In this document: piece after piece, positions 36,136-45,283 of the stretch
Layout of the letters: each line of letters begins with the position of its first letter
Numbering within the stretch: position 1 is the stretch's first letter
NCBI RefSeq assembly: GCF_020523795.1
Contig: NZ_JAJALI010000014.1
Location: forward strand, 37,075-101,074
Source: Ancylobacter sp. Lp-2
Lineage (GTDB): Bacteria > Pseudomonadota > Alphaproteobacteria > Rhizobiales > Xanthobacteraceae
Length of the DNA stretch: 64,000 bases
Reading direction: 5' to 3'
Position numbers and translations under genes: made by a program
Notes under the pieces: model-generated
The model's database searches: none
What the model was told of the DNA's origin: nothing
Seen by the model: only the letters and a program-made list of their open reading frames with translations

Positions 36136-37908
36136 ATGCGCAAGACCCTGCTGGCTGCCGCCAGCCTCGCTCTTCTTTCCTCGACCGTGCTGTCCGGCGC
36201 GGCCTTTGCCGAGGCCGTCTACCCGCTCGACCGCGCCACCATCCTCCAGGGCTCGCCCTTCGACTTCAAGGTGGAGTTCGACGGCGTGGTGAAGCCGGAA
36301 GACGTCAAGATCACCATCAATGGCGAGGACTACAAGAAGGTCCTCGGCAAGGAAGTGACCTTCGTCGAGAAGGAGCCGGGCGTCGAAGCCTCGGCGGTGC
36401 TGCTGCGCGACATCTCCATCGCCGCCCCCGGCAGCTACAAGGTGGAAGCCAGCGCCGCCGGCAAGACCAAGTCGGTGACCTGGGAGGTGTACGGCACCCC
36501 GGCGCTGCCCAAGGTGAAGAACGTGATCTTCTTCCTCGGCGACGGCATGTCGGTGGCGCACCGCACCGCCGCCCGCATCATGTCGAAGGGCAATACCGAA
36601 GGTAAGGCCAACGGCAAGCTCAACATGGACTACATGGACCACATGGCGTTCATCGGCACCTCCTCGACCGATTCGATCGCGGTGGACAGCGCCAACTCCA
36701 TGTCGGCCTACATGACCGGCCACAAGAGCGCGATCAACGCCATCGGCGTCTATGCCGACCGCACCAAGGATTCGTTCGACGACCCGAAGGTCGAGGTGCT
36801 CGGCGAGGCGGTGCGCCGCACCGGCAGCAAGGCGCTCGGCATCGTCTCCACCGCCGAGCTGCAGGACGCCACCCCGGCGGCGGTGGTCGCGCATACCCGC
36901 AAGCGCGCCGACAAGGCCGAGATCGCCCAGATGATGTACGACGTCCGTCCGGACGTGGTGCTCGGCGGCGGCGGCGCCTATTTCATCCCGCAGTCGACCC
37001 CCGGCTCGAAGCGCAAGGACGACAAGAACTTCGTCGAGCTGTTCAAGGCCGACGGCTACCAGATCGCCACCACCAAGGCGGAGCTGGAGCAGGCCTCGAA
37101 ATCCAACTCCGGCAAGATCTTCGGCGTGTTCCATCCCGGCAACATGGACACCTGGCTCGACCGTAACCAGCTGAAGAAGGGCACGGTCGGTAAGTTCCCC
37201 GACCAGCCGGGCCTCGTCGACATGACCAAGACCGCGCTCGACGCGCTGTCGAAGAACCCGGACGGCTTCGTGCTGATGGTCGAGGGCGCCTCGATCGACA
37301 AGATGTCCCACCCGCTCGACTGGGACCGCGCGGTGGTCGAGACCATCGAATTCGACCAGGCCATCGGCCTCGCCCGCGAATTCGCCAAGACCAACCCGGA
37401 CACGCTGATCGTCGTCACCGGCGACCACGCGCATGGTGTCTCGGTGATCGGCACCATCGACGACAACAAGCCGGGCACCGAGATGCGCGAGAAGGTCGGC
37501 ACCTATGCCGAGGCCGGCTTCCCCAACTATGAGGACAAGGACGGCGACGGCTTCCCCGACCGCATCGATGTCTCGAAGCGCCTCGCCATCTTCGCCAACA
37601 ACTATCCCGACTATTACGAGACCTTCCGCCCGAAGCTCGACGGCCCGTTCGTGCCGGCGGTGCAGAACGCCGAGAAGAAGTACGTCGCCAACGAGCAGTA
37701 CAAGGACGTGCCCGGCGCGGTGCTGCGCATCGGCAACATCCCGCGCGACGGCGACACCGGCGTGCATGCGGTGGATGACATCGTGCTGCAGGCCACCGGC
37801 CCGGGCGCCGACGGTTTCAAGGGCTACATGGAAGAGAGCGACGTCTATCGCGTGATCGCCGAGGCGCTGGCGCTCGGCGCGCCGACCAAGCGCGCCTCCG
37901 CGCAGTGA
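36136..37908 (+). CDS. Alkaline phosphatase (PhoA superfamily), exported
   Basis: A 590-residue secreted phosphomonoesterase that would release phosphate from organic esters. A Sec signal peptide is at residues 1-26 (cleavage after AAFA). An immunoglobulin-like N-terminal domain of about 95 residues (PLDRATILQGSPFDFKVEFDG) precedes the catalytic domain. Metal ligands and nucleophile are seen in FFLGDGMS, VDSANSMSAYMTGHKS (serine nucleophile after D), MVEGASIDKMSHPLDWDRA and VTGDHAHG. Probably induced by phosphate starvation, given the Pho-box-like site upstream. Monocistronic, closed by a strong terminator. Confidence 0.93.
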   Translation: MRKTLLAAASLALLSSTVLSGAAFAEAVYPLDRATILQGSPFDFKVEFDGVVKPEDVKITINGEDYKKVLGKEVTFVEKEPGVEASAVLLRDISIAAPGSYKVEASAAGKTKSVTWEVYGTPALPKVKNVIFFLGDGMSVAHRTAARIMSKGNTEGKANGKLNMDYMDHMAFIGTSSTDSIAVDSANSMSAYMTGHKSAINAIGVYADRTKDSFDDPKVEVLGEAVRRTGSKALGIVSTAELQDATPAAVVAHTRKRADKAEIAQMMYDVRPDVVLGGGGAYFIPQSTPGSKRKDDKNFVELFKADGYQIATTKAELEQASKSNSGKIFGVFHPGNMDTWLDRNQLKKGTVGKFPDQPGLVDMTKTALDALSKNPDGFVLMVEGASIDKMSHPLDWDRAVVETIEFDQAIGLAREFAKTNPDTLIVVTGDHAHGVSVIGTIDDNKPGTEMREKVGTYAEAGFPNYEDKDGDGFPDRIDVSKRLAIFANNYPDYYETFRPKLDGPFVPAVQNAEKKYVANEQYKDVPGAVLRIGNIPRDGDTGVHAVDDIVLQATGPGADGFKGYMEESDVYRVIAEALALGAPTKRASAQ

Positions 37909-37952
37909 GGCCGCGCGGGGTCTGGCCCCGCAGCGGATGAAAGCGACGATGC

Positions 37953-37983
37953 CCGGCCCGCCTCGCGCGGGCCGGTTTCGTTT
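37953..37983 (+). terminator. Rho-independent terminator after alkaline phosphatase
   Basis: A perfect 9-bp stem CCGGCCCGC/GCGGGCCGG with a 5-base loop, followed by TTTCGTTT, 44 bases after the stop codon. Confidence 0.8.
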
Positions 37984-38030
37984 CGGGGTCTGGCGGCGTT
38001 GCCGGTGGTCTGGCATTCGAGACGGTTGTC

Positions 38031-38882
38031 TCAGAGGCGCTTCACCGTGCGTACGGGTGTGCCGGTGGCCTCGATGCGGGCGAGCGCCGCGCCGAGCGGC
38101 TCGCGCACCACCGACAGGTAGTGCGCGGTGGCGTGCAGCAGCGTCTCGCCGTCTTCGATCATGCCGACATGGCCGGGCCAGAAGACGAGGTCGCCGCGCT
38201 GCAATTCGGCGATGTCGCCGGTAAAACCGATGTCGTGGCCGAGCGCGGCTTCCTGCATGTCGCTGTCGCGCGGGCAGGCGATGCCGCACGCCGTCAGCCC
38301 GGCCTGCACCAGCCCGGAGCAATCGAGGCCGAGGCTGGAGCGGCCGCCCCACAGATAGGCGGCGCCGAGGAAGCGGGCGGCCACCGCCACCGGATCGGCC
38401 TCGACGCGACCCAGCGGGGCGAGATGGTCGGCGAAGACGAAGCCGCCCTCCTCGGTGAGCAGGAAGCGGTCGCGGCTGTCGGTGATGGTGACGTGCGCGC
38501 CGAAGGAGAGCAGGGCGGTCGGCGGCAGCTTGATGCTGGGGCCGGGGAAGACCGGGGTGCGCAGCGCCGCCACCTTGTGGGTCGCGGGGGCTGCAGGAGC
38601 GGCCAGCGCCTCCAGCGCCATCCAGCCGACATAGCCGTCCGCGTCGAGCTGCACCCAGGCCCAGCCTTCGTCGGTCGCCTCGTAGAGGGTGACGGTCTCG
38701 CCGAACAGCGCCTCGGTGGTGAGCGGCGCGGTGGAATCCGGGGTGCGGGTGATGCCGGCGCGCTCGCGGATGACGCGGTAGGGCGTGCCCTCGACATAGC
38801 GCGCCGCCTCCACCGTGCCGCGCAGATGCGCGGCGGCAAGATCGGGGCGGGCGGGGGTAAGGCGGGGGTCGAGAAAGGTCAT
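38031..38882 (-). CDS. NlpC/P60 family peptidoglycan endopeptidase with SH3 domains
   Basis: A 283-residue protein beginning FLDPRLTPARPDLAA, a recurrent N-terminus in alphaproteobacterial C40 peptidases. Bacterial SH3 domains occupy about residues 35-165 (one with WAWVQLDADGYVGWM). The C-terminal NlpC/P60 domain has the cysteine nucleophile in GLDCSGLVQ, the histidine in GHVGMI and a further polar residue in HATAHYLSV. It would cut the D-Glu-DAP bond of cell-wall peptides, or related amides. No signal peptide is evident from the ATG at 38882, so a cytoplasmic recycling role or non-classical export are both possible. Homology begins at 38882 although the frame is open further. Confidence 0.9.
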   Translation of the reverse strand: MTFLDPRLTPARPDLAAAHLRGTVEAARYVEGTPYRVIRERAGITRTPDSTAPLTTEALFGETVTLYEATDEGWAWVQLDADGYVGWMALEALAAPAAPATHKVAALRTPVFPGPSIKLPPTALLSFGAHVTITDSRDRFLLTEEGGFVFADHLAPLGRVEADPVAVAARFLGAAYLWGGRSSLGLDCSGLVQAGLTACGIACPRDSDMQEAALGHDIGFTGDIAELQRGDLVFWPGHVGMIEDGETLLHATAHYLSVVREPLGAALARIEATGTPVRTVKRL

Positions 38883-39309
38883 GCGCGACGCGATCCGTTG
38901 AAGCCTGTCGGCTATGACATGCGCCAGCCGGGCGCGGCAGGCAAGGGCGGCGTTCCCTTTGCCGGGGCGCGCCGTGTCACGGGCGCTTTGGCGCAGGACG
39001 GCGCGATGTCCCGTCGCCGCCGCGGCCGATAGGGGCTGCCGACCCTTGCCGGTGGCATTGACCATGCTTCCCGTCACGACCCTTGCCGGTGGCCGCGCGA
39101 CGCACTCTCTCCGAGCGGAAAGCAGGAGCGGCTCCGGGGAGCGGCGGGGGGATGGCGGCCGGGCGGTTGATGTGGAGGGCGTCTGGCCGCGCGTCGAAAG
39201 AAGGTTTCCCGTAGCAGGGAGGGGCGCCTTTCGGGCCGATCTTCGACCGGGTGCTCAGGATGAGGCGACCGGAAATGGGGTGCCCGGCGGCGCCAGGGAG
39301 CGTCGTGCG
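38883..39309. other. Intergenic region between the NlpC/P60 and MarR genes
   Basis: 427 bases without a convincing gene between two minus-strand genes. It contains a 17-base direct repeat (39040-39056 and 39077-39093). Long open frames cross it on both strands but have no ribosome site or family resemblance. Confidence 0.45.
39040..39093. repeat. 17-bp direct repeat
   Basis: CGACCCTTGCCGGTGGC occurs at 39040-39056 and identically at 39077-39093, separated by 20 bases. An exact repeat this long at such distance is unlikely by chance and could be a regulator site or the trace of a local duplication. Confidence 0.7.
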
Positions 39310-39672
39310 CTATCGCGGCAAGGCGCGGGCGGTGGCAACCACGAGGTCGCCGAGCTTTTCCAGATAGAGCGCCCCTTCGACGGTGCGCTGTACGATGACG
39401 TTGCGCCGGTCGGCCTCGTCGCGCCGGCGCGACACCAGCTTGCGCGCGCCCATGGTGTCGAGGGCGCGGGTGATCACCGGCTTGGTGACGCCGAGGCGGG
39501 CGGCGAGGCCGCGCACCGTGTGCGGCGGGCTCTCCAGATAGACGCTGAGCAGGATGGCGAGCTGGCGCTGCGACAGATCCGGCGCCTCGTCGCGCATCTG
39601 GTCGCGCACCTGCGCGAGCGCCAGCTCGTGCAGCAGGCGCAGGGCCTGCGAGGCGCGCATCTCGACCGCCAT
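39310..39672 (-). CDS. MarR family transcriptional regulator
   Basis: A 120-residue winged-helix regulator, at the short end for MarR (usually 140-150). The helix-turn-helix VRGLAARLGVTKPVITRALDTM is followed by the wing RRDEADRRNVIVQRTVEG. The dimerisation helices at both ends are short. The ATG at 39672 has a strong GGAGGCGG ribosome site; the frame upstream to 39777 lacks homology. It is followed on the same strand by the NlpC/P60 gene 427 bases away and preceded by the M17 aminopeptidase; targets are unknown. Confidence 0.83.
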   Translation of the reverse strand: MAVEMRASQALRLLHELALAQVRDQMRDEAPDLSQRQLAILLSVYLESPPHTVRGLAARLGVTKPVITRALDTMGARKLVSRRRDEADRRNVIVQRTVEGALYLEKLGDLVVATARALPR

Positions 39673-39844
39673 TCCACCGCCTCCGCCGATCCGCCCGCAA
39701 TCGTTACGGCTACGGATTGTTCTCGCATTGTCGCGACGCTGCGGCAAGCGAGGCTTGAGGAAAGGCTTAACGGTCAATCACTTCCGCGCATCACTTCCGC
39801 GTTGACGGCGGGAGGGCGGGCGGCGCGCCACCCGCCGCGCCGGG

Positions 39845-41236
39845 TCAGCTGCCGTAGCGCTCGGCCAGCAGCGCGTCGAGGGCGCGGATGGCCTGCGCCT
39901 CGCCGCCCTCCGGCCGGGCCGGGCGGGAGGAGGGGTTCCAGGCGTAGATGTCGAGATGCAGCCAGGCGCCGGCGCGCTCGACGAAGCGCTGCAGGAACAA
40001 GGCGGCGGTGATCGAGCCGGCGAAGCCGCTGCCCGGCGCGTTGTTCATGTCGGCGATGGGGCTGTCGAGCATGCCGGCATAGGGCTTCCACAACGGCAGG
40101 CGCCACAGCGGATCGGCCTCGGCCGCCGCGTGGCGGGCAAGATCGGCGGCCAGCGCCTCGTCGTCGGTATAGGCCGGCGGCAATTGCGGGCCGAGCGCGA
40201 CGCGGGCGGCGCCGGTCAGCGTGGCGAAGTCGATCATCAGCTCCGGCGCCTCGTCGTCGGCGAGGGAGAGCGCGTCGGCGAGCACGAGGCGGCCTTCGGC
40301 GTCGGTGTTGCCGATCTCCACCGACAGGCCCTTGCGCGAGCGCAGGATATCACCGGGGCGGAAGGCGGAGCCGTCGATGGCGTTCTCCACCGCCGGGATC
40401 AGCACCCGCAGGCGGACGGGCAGGGCGCGCGCCATGATCATGTGCGCGAGGCCGAGCGCGCTCGCCGCGCCGCCCATGTCCTTCTTCATCAGCAGCATGC
40501 CGGAGGACGGCTTGATATCGAGGCCGCCGGTGTCGAAGCACACGCCCTTGCCGACCAGCGTCACCTTCGGCGCGTCGGGATCGCCCCAGGAGAGGTCGAT
40601 GAGACGGGGCGCGCGCGGCGACGCGCGGCCGACAGCGTGGATCATCGGCAGGTTGGCGGCCAGCAGGTCGCCACCGGTGGTGACCTCGATGGCGGCGCCG
40701 TGGCGGGCGGCCAGCGCCCGCGCGGCGGCTTCCAGCTCCGCCGGACCCATGTCGTTGGCCGGCGTGTTGACGAGGTCGCGGGCGAGCGCCACCGCTTCCA
40801 CGGTACGGATCAGCCCGGCTTCGTCGACACCCTCGGGAATGACGAGACGCGGACGCGGCGCGTTGCGAGTGCGGTAGCGCTCGAAGCGGTAGGCACCGAG
40901 GCCGAAGGCGAGAGCGGCGAGGCGCGGATCGGCGGCGCCGCTGGCGAGCTGGTAATCGCCGGCGGGCAGGGTGGTGGCGAGCTTGCCGAAAGCGAGCGGA
41001 TCGCGCGGCTTGGCCTCGACGCCGAACAGCACGCCGGCGATGGCACCGGCGGCGTCCGGCACCACCAGCACCTTGCCCGGCTCGGCGCGGAAGCCCGACG
41101 CCTCGGCGAAGGCGACGGCGATGGGCGGCAGTTCGCCGGCCACCTTGCGCCAGTCCTGCGCGGTGACGCACCAGATCGGGCGCGGCTGGTCGGCGGCCTC
41201 GGCGCGGATCAGCGCGGTGTGGGCGTCCTGCGGCAT
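39845..41236 (-). CDS. Leucyl aminopeptidase family protein (M17)
   Basis: A 463-residue dinuclear zinc aminopeptidase removing N-terminal residues from peptides in the cytoplasm. The M17 signature NTDAEGRLVLADAL is intact, as are the metal ligands in GKGVCFDTGGLDIK and the active-site lysine and arginine that go with these two motifs. The N-terminal regulatory domain (about residues 1-150) is shortened relative to PepA, as in the PepB-like branch of alphaproteobacteria. The ATG at 41236 has GAGGAAG upstream. It may belong to a run with the histidine phosphatase gene, 70 bases upstream in the same direction. Confidence 0.92.
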   Translation of the reverse strand: MPQDAHTALIRAEAADQPRPIWCVTAQDWRKVAGELPPIAVAFAEASGFRAEPGKVLVVPDAAGAIAGVLFGVEAKPRDPLAFGKLATTLPAGDYQLASGAADPRLAALAFGLGAYRFERYRTRNAPRPRLVIPEGVDEAGLIRTVEAVALARDLVNTPANDMGPAELEAAARALAARHGAAIEVTTGGDLLAANLPMIHAVGRASPRAPRLIDLSWGDPDAPKVTLVGKGVCFDTGGLDIKPSSGMLLMKKDMGGAASALGLAHMIMARALPVRLRVLIPAVENAIDGSAFRPGDILRSRKGLSVEIGNTDAEGRLVLADALSLADDEAPELMIDFATLTGAARVALGPQLPPAYTDDEALAADLARHAAAEADPLWRLPLWKPYAGMLDSPIADMNNAPGSGFAGSITAALFLQRFVERAGAWLHLDIYAWNPSSRPARPEGGEAQAIRALDALLAERYGS

Positions 41237-41306
41237 GTCTTCCTCAACCTCCGGCTTGGGGCCCCCGGCCCGGCTTCGACTGTGCTGACGGCGAGGAGGC
41301 CCGCCG

Positions 41307-41897
41307 TCAGGCGAGGGCGAGCTCGAAGGCGCCGTCCTCGATGAGATAGACCGCGCCCTGGCGCACCGGCAGGAACACCGCTTCCTGCGCCGGCATGCCA
41401 GTGAGGGCGTGCAGTATCGCCCGCACCACGCCGCCATGGGTGACGACGACGGCGTCGCGGGTGATCTCGCCGATCGCCGCCATCACCCGCACCGAGAGAT
41501 CCGAATAGCTCTCGCCCTCCGGCGGGCGGTAGCGCCAGGGATCGGCGCGGTGCTCGGCGACCGATTGCGGGTCGCGGCGGCGCAGCTCGGTCCAGGTGAA
41601 GCCCTCCCAGCGGCCGAAGGAGATCTCCTTCAGGCGGGGCTCGCGGCGGAACGCCTCCGGCGACAGGCCGAGCTCGGAACGCAGGATCGCCATGGTCTGG
41701 GCGGCGCGCGACAGGGGGCTCGCCACATAGTCGAGCGGCGCGACGTCGCCGGCCAGCCGCCCGATGACGCGGGCGAGGCTGGCGGCCTGCTCGCAGCCGA
41801 GATCGTTGAGCGGAATGTCGTGGCTGCCCTGCAGGCGGCCGGCGAGGTTCCAGTCGGTCTCGCCGTGGCGGACGAGGAAGATGCGGCGTTTGCTCAT
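41307..41897 (-). CDS. Histidine phosphatase family protein
   Basis: A 196-residue phosphoglycerate-mutase-like phosphatase. The catalytic RHGETDWN (phosphohistidine) sits at the N-terminus, a glutamate in LKEISFGRWEG follows, and the second histidine is in VVTHGGVVRA. Size and motifs match cofactor-independent broad phosphatases (PhoE/CobC-like) rather than glycolytic mutase. The ATG overlaps the stop of the preceding exported-protein gene (ATGA), so the two are coupled. No vitamin B12 genes are nearby, so a CobC role is unlikely. Confidence 0.88.
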   Translation of the reverse strand: MSKRRIFLVRHGETDWNLAGRLQGSHDIPLNDLGCEQAASLARVIGRLAGDVAPLDYVASPLSRAAQTMAILRSELGLSPEAFRREPRLKEISFGRWEGFTWTELRRRDPQSVAEHRADPWRYRPPEGESYSDLSVRVMAAIGEITRDAVVVTHGGVVRAILHALTGMPAQEAVFLPVRQGAVYLIEDGAFELALA

Positions 41898-42535
41898 CGC
41901 GACGGGAGGGCCACGGTGTGCGTGTAGCTGGTGCCGCCATTGCGGCCGACGCGCGGCCAGGAGACCTTCACCGTCACGCTGCCGCCGCCGCGCGGCGGCC
42001 GGCCGGCCAGCACGACGCGGGTGCCGCGAACGTTGCGACCCCGGCAATAGGTCGAGCCGGCGTCGTTGCCGGTCGCGGTGAAGGCGCCGTAATCGGTGGA
42101 GAGGTTCACGCCGGGCGGGGCGCTGAGGATGGAGATGGTCGGCGCGTCGGCCGGCTGGCAGAGCGTATCGGCCATGCCGGCGGCGAAGACGACGCGGCCG
42201 CTGCCACCACCGGTGAGCAGCGCGAGGCGCTGATAGCTGCTGTCATTGCTGGTGGGCGAGGTGTAGCCGGGGAAAATGGCGCCGCCGCCGCCGAAGATGC
42301 GATTCCAGAACGGGTATTGCTGGAAGCTGGGCGGCAGGCCGCTGTCCTGGTTCGGCGAGCCCGGCGTCGCCCAGTCCGGCGACAGGCCGGAGCCCGGCGG
42401 CGGGTAGACGGTGATGGCGGTCTCGGCCGAGGCAGGCAAAGCCGCCGGGCCGATGCCCGCGAGCAGCAGGGCCGCCACGGCGAGGCGGAGGGTACCGCGC
42501 ATAGTGCCTTGTCTGCCGCCGGGAGCCTTGATCAT
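41894..42535 (-). CDS. Hypothetical exported protein
   Basis: A 213-residue protein with a Sec signal peptide (residues 12-37, cleavage near ASA-E). A low-complexity Pro/Gly/Ser-rich region (PPPGSGLSPDWATPGSPNQDS) is followed by a part with two cysteines that may form a disulfide (LCQPAD, YCRGRN). No family was recognised. A GGAGACGG ribosome site supports the ATG at 42535. It lies between fabI copy 2 and the histidine phosphatase, all on the minus strand; the last four bases overlap the phosphatase start. Most likely a periplasmic protein of unknown role. Confidence 0.78.
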   Translation of the reverse strand: MIKAPGGRQGTMRGTLRLAVAALLLAGIGPAALPASAETAITVYPPPGSGLSPDWATPGSPNQDSGLPPSFQQYPFWNRIFGGGGAIFPGYTSPTSNDSSYQRLALLTGGGSGRVVFAAGMADTLCQPADAPTISILSAPPGVNLSTDYGAFTATGNDAGSTYCRGRNVRGTRVVLAGRPPRGGGSVTVKVSWPRVGRNGGTSYTHTVALPSR

Positions 42536-42587
42536 CGCCGTCTCCTGTTGGTGCTGGAAGCCGCTTGGTGCCGGAAGCTGTTCGGGG

Positions 42588-43418
42588 TCAGTCCCGCTCG
42601 AGCGTGAGGTCCGGCGCCTCGGGGTTCTTCATGCCCACCACATGGTAGCCGGCATCGACATGATGAATCTCGCCGGTGACGGCGCGACCGAGATCGGAGA
42701 GCAGGTACATGCCGGTATCGCCGACCTCGTCGATGGTGACGGTGCGGCGCAGCGGCGCGTTCAGCTCGTTCCACTTCAGGATGTAGCGGAAATCGCCGAT
42801 GCCGGAGGCGGCCAGCGTCTTGATCGGGCCGGCGGAGATGGCGTTGACGCGGATGTTCTTCGGGCCGAGATCGGCGGCGAGATAGCGCACGCTGGCCTCC
42901 AGCGCCGCCTTGGCGACGCCCATCACGTTGTAGTGCGGCATCCACTTCTCGGCGCCGTAATAGGTCAGCGTCAGCATGGAGCCGCCGTCCTTCATCAGCT
43001 TCTCGGCGCGCTGGGCGACGGCGGTGAAGCTGTAGCAGGAGATCAGCATGGTCTTGCTGAAATTCTCCGCCGAGGTGTCGACATAGCGGCCGTCGAGCTC
43101 GTTCTTGTCGGAGAAGGCGATGGCGTGGACCAGGAAGTCCAGTCCGCCGAACTGGCGCTCGGTCTCGGCGAACACCGCGTCGATGGTCGCCGGATCGGTG
43201 ACGTCGCAATGACCCACCAGCGCGGCGTCCAGCTCGGCGGCCAGCGGCTCGACGCGCTTCTTCAGCGGCTCGCCCTGCCAGGTGAAGGCGAGCTTCGCCC
43301 CCTGCATATGCGCGGCCTTCGCAATGCCCCAGGCAATGGAGCGGTTATTGGCCACTCCCATCACCAGGCCGCGCTTGCCGCTCATCAATCCGGCCGAAAC
43401 CGTGCCCTTCTCCGTCAC
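42588..43418 (-). CDS. fabI: Enoyl-ACP reductase (NADH) FabI, copy 2
   Basis: A 276-residue FabI with the cofactor pattern GVANNRSIAWGIA, the tyrosines in TYYGAEKWMPHYNVMGVAKAAL (catalytic Tyr-x6-Lys) and SAGPIKTLAASGIGDF, the last closer to E. coli FabI than the corresponding part of copy 1. The GTG at 43418 is chosen because GGAG lies six bases upstream; a TTG at 43433 and an ATG at 43385 are alternatives. It sits in the conserved block with a DnaJ-like protein, a surface lipoprotein and pdxH. The cell therefore has two FabI, one tied to fabA-fabB and this one probably for bulk synthesis. Confidence 0.93.
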   Translation of the reverse strand: MTEKGTVSAGLMSGKRGLVMGVANNRSIAWGIAKAAHMQGAKLAFTWQGEPLKKRVEPLAAELDAALVGHCDVTDPATIDAVFAETERQFGGLDFLVHAIAFSDKNELDGRYVDTSAENFSKTMLISCYSFTAVAQRAEKLMKDGGSMLTLTYYGAEKWMPHYNVMGVAKAALEASVRYLAADLGPKNIRVNAISAGPIKTLAASGIGDFRYILKWNELNAPLRRTVTIDEVGDTGMYLLSDLGRAVTGEIHHVDAGYHVVGMKNPEAPDLTLERD

Positions 43419-43545
43419 GCCCTGCTCCGTCAACCCAATTCAACGCCGTGCGGCGAGAGGTTCCTATCGCACAGCGGCGTGGAGCGCTCAAGCAAGCCGG
43501 AAGACGGAGAGGTCGGCGACACCCTCCGCCACCGGCACGGCCCGC

Positions 43546-44514
43546 TCACTCCGACGGGCCGGCGTGGCGACGCATCAGCGCCTCGAGTTCCGGGTCGGGC
43601 TTCTCGGGCAGCATGATGCGCAAGGTGGCGAGGATATCGCCGTCGCCGGTCTCGCCAACCGGCAAGCCCTTGCCGCGCAGGCGGAAGGTGCGGCCCGAGC
43701 TGGTCCAGGCGGGCACGCTGAGCTCCACCGAGCCGGTCAGGGTGGGCACGCGCACCTTGCCGCCGAGCACCGCATCGGCCAGCGGCACCGGGACGTCGAT
43801 GCGCAGATCCTGGCCGTCGACGCGGAACTGGCGGTGCGGGGCGTAGGCGATCACCACATAGGCGTCGCCGGGCGTGCCGCCGAACGCGCTGGCCTCGCCC
43901 TGGCCCTTGAGGCGCATGCGGAAGCCCTCGACGGTGCGCGGCGGGATCTTGACCTCCACCGAACGGCCGTCGGGCAGCGTCACCTTCACCGGGCCGCCGG
44001 CCACCGCGGTCTCCAGCGGCACCGGCAGGCGGATGTCGATGTCGCCGCCGCGTGGCGGCTCGAAGCCGGCGGAGGAGCCCCGCCGGCCGGTCCGGCCGCC
44101 GCGACCCATGCCGCCGAGAATGTCGGAGATGACGTCGTCGAAGCCGCCGGCATCGTGCATGCCGTGGCCGCCGCGCCCGCCACCCTGGCCGAAGGAGAAG
44201 CTCTCGAAGATGCTGTCGTCCTCGGGCGCGCGGCGAAAACCGCTGCGGCGGAAGCCGCCGGCCCCGGCGCCGAAGCCCTCGAAGCCTTTCGGCTTGCCTT
44301 CGGCGTCGATCTCGCCACGGTCGAATTGGCCGCGCTTCTCGGTGTCGGACAGGATCTCGTAGGCGCCGTTGAGCTCGGCGAACTTCTCCTGCGCCTTGGG
44401 GTCGGAGGTGTTGGCGTCAGGGTGCAGCTTCTTGGCGAGGCGCCTGAAGGCGCGCTTGACCTCGGTCTGGTCGGCGCTGCGGGCGACGCCGAGGATGTCA
44501 TAGGGATCGCGCAT
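43546..44514 (-). CDS. DnaJ-type co-chaperone (CbpA-like)
   Basis: A 322-residue J-domain protein. Residues 1-70 form the J domain with the HPD motif (KKLHPDAN) that stimulates DnaK ATPase. A long Gly/Phe-rich linker (about residues 75-160, with [13 protein letters not shown] and similar) follows, then two C-terminal substrate-binding beta domains ([31 protein letters not shown]). The cysteine-rich zinc fingers of true DnaJ are absent, as in CbpA/type II proteins. No dnaK is adjacent. It lies 127 bases from fabI copy 2, same strand. Confidence 0.9.
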   Translation of the reverse strand: MRDPYDILGVARSADQTEVKRAFRRLAKKLHPDANTSDPKAQEKFAELNGAYEILSDTEKRGQFDRGEIDAEGKPKGFEGFGAGAGGFRRSGFRRAPEDDSIFESFSFGQGGGRGGHGMHDAGGFDDVISDILGGMGRGGRTGRRGSSAGFEPPRGGDIDIRLPVPLETAVAGGPVKVTLPDGRSVEVKIPPRTVEGFRMRLKGQGEASAFGGTPGDAYVVIAYAPHRQFRVDGQDLRIDVPVPLADAVLGGKVRVPTLTGSVELSVPAWTSSGRTFRLRGKGLPVGETGDGDILATLRIMLPEKPDPELEALMRRHAGPSE

Positions 44515-44686
44515 GGGTGCTGGTCTTCTCGGGCCGGCGGTTCCGGACTTACGGTCTCATATGGAGCCAGTGTTGCGCCGATGCAACGGTCCGGCGCGCG
44601 TTTGGTGGCGATATCCGCGATAATCCCCGCAAAACCGTTGCGCCGCGCCGATTTGTGCCGTGCCGGCCCGTGGGTCCCGCGCGACT

Positions 44687-44765
44687 TCAGCCGCGCTGGT
44701 CTTCAGTTCAAGCGCGGCCTCAGCCGCGCCGGTCTTTAGTTCAAGCGCGGCCTCAGCCGCGCTCC
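44687..44765. repeat. 33-bp tandem repeat, each unit with a hairpin
   Basis: Two 33-bp units (44687-44719 and 44720-44752, two mismatches) and a 13-base partial third unit. The junctions read GCGCGGC-CTCA-GCCGCGC, a 7-bp stem with a 4-base loop, so the array forms repeated hairpins. It begins in the gap before the DnaJ-like gene, and the partial unit contains the stop codon of the lipoprotein gene. Confidence 0.8.
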
Positions 44766-45256
44766 AGCATCCGCGCCTGGCCGATGCGCCAGCCGCGCGC
44801 GGTCGTGCGGCAGGCCTCGCCCTGCAGCCAGTCCTCATTGTCGGCCCGCACGAAGCTCATGAGGAAGGCGCGGCAGTTGCCGTCGTCCTTGCTGGCGAGC
44901 GGGGTGACGGTGCCGCGCGTCGCGGTGGCGCTGTTCTCCCACGGCACGCTCGGGGCGGCGTCGCGGGCGGCGAGTGCCTCGGCCAGCGCCCGGCGGGCGG
45001 CGATCCAGTCGTCCGGCGTCACCCCCTTCGGCGCCGGCTCGCTGCTGGCGGTGATGGGAGCCGGCGTCGGCGCGATCGAGCCGGTGACGGTGCCGTCGAG
45101 CCCCGGCGCCAGTGAGCCGCAGCCGGCGAGCGCCACCGACGGCAGCAGCGCGATGAGACGGAAAAGCACTGGGCGCGACGCCCACCGCCGACTATATGGG
45201 AGACGCCGGCCGCACACGTCCTTCGCCGCCGCTGCCTTTTCGCTTGCTGTCACCAT
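44753..45256 (-). CDS. Putative lipoprotein, RT0821/Lpp0805 surface-protein-like
   Basis: A 167-residue protein. A hydrophobic segment ends in a lipobox ([13 protein letters not shown]), so the mature protein would be lipid-anchored at that cysteine. The C-terminal part contains [22 protein letters not shown] and [11 protein letters not shown], resembling the RT0821/Lpp0805 surface-antigen family of alphaproteobacteria, often next to pdxH. The ATG at 45256 gives a long N-region of about 35 residues; a GTG at 45170 would leave a normal signal peptide and may be the real start. The last codons lie in a tandem repeat. It is divergent from pdxH with only 27 bases between. Confidence 0.68.
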   Translation of the reverse strand: MVTASEKAAAAKDVCGRRLPYSRRWASRPVLFRLIALLPSVALAGCGSLAPGLDGTVTGSIAPTPAPITASSEPAPKGVTPDDWIAARRALAEALAARDAAPSVPWENSATATRGTVTPLASKDDGNCRAFLMSFVRADNEDWLQGEACRTTARGWRIGQARMLERG

Positions 45257-45283
45257 GGGCCGCCCCCGGTCCCGCTGCCATCG

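Noticed and set aside
36031..38352. A 773-residue minus-strand frame opposite the alkaline phosphatase
   Set aside because: Antisense to a clear enzyme with signal peptide and active-site motifs; the translated product has no recognisable domain.
41307..41897. Histidine phosphatase considered as cobalamin enzyme CobC
   Set aside because: No cobalamin genes are nearby and the motif set is common to general histidine phosphatases.
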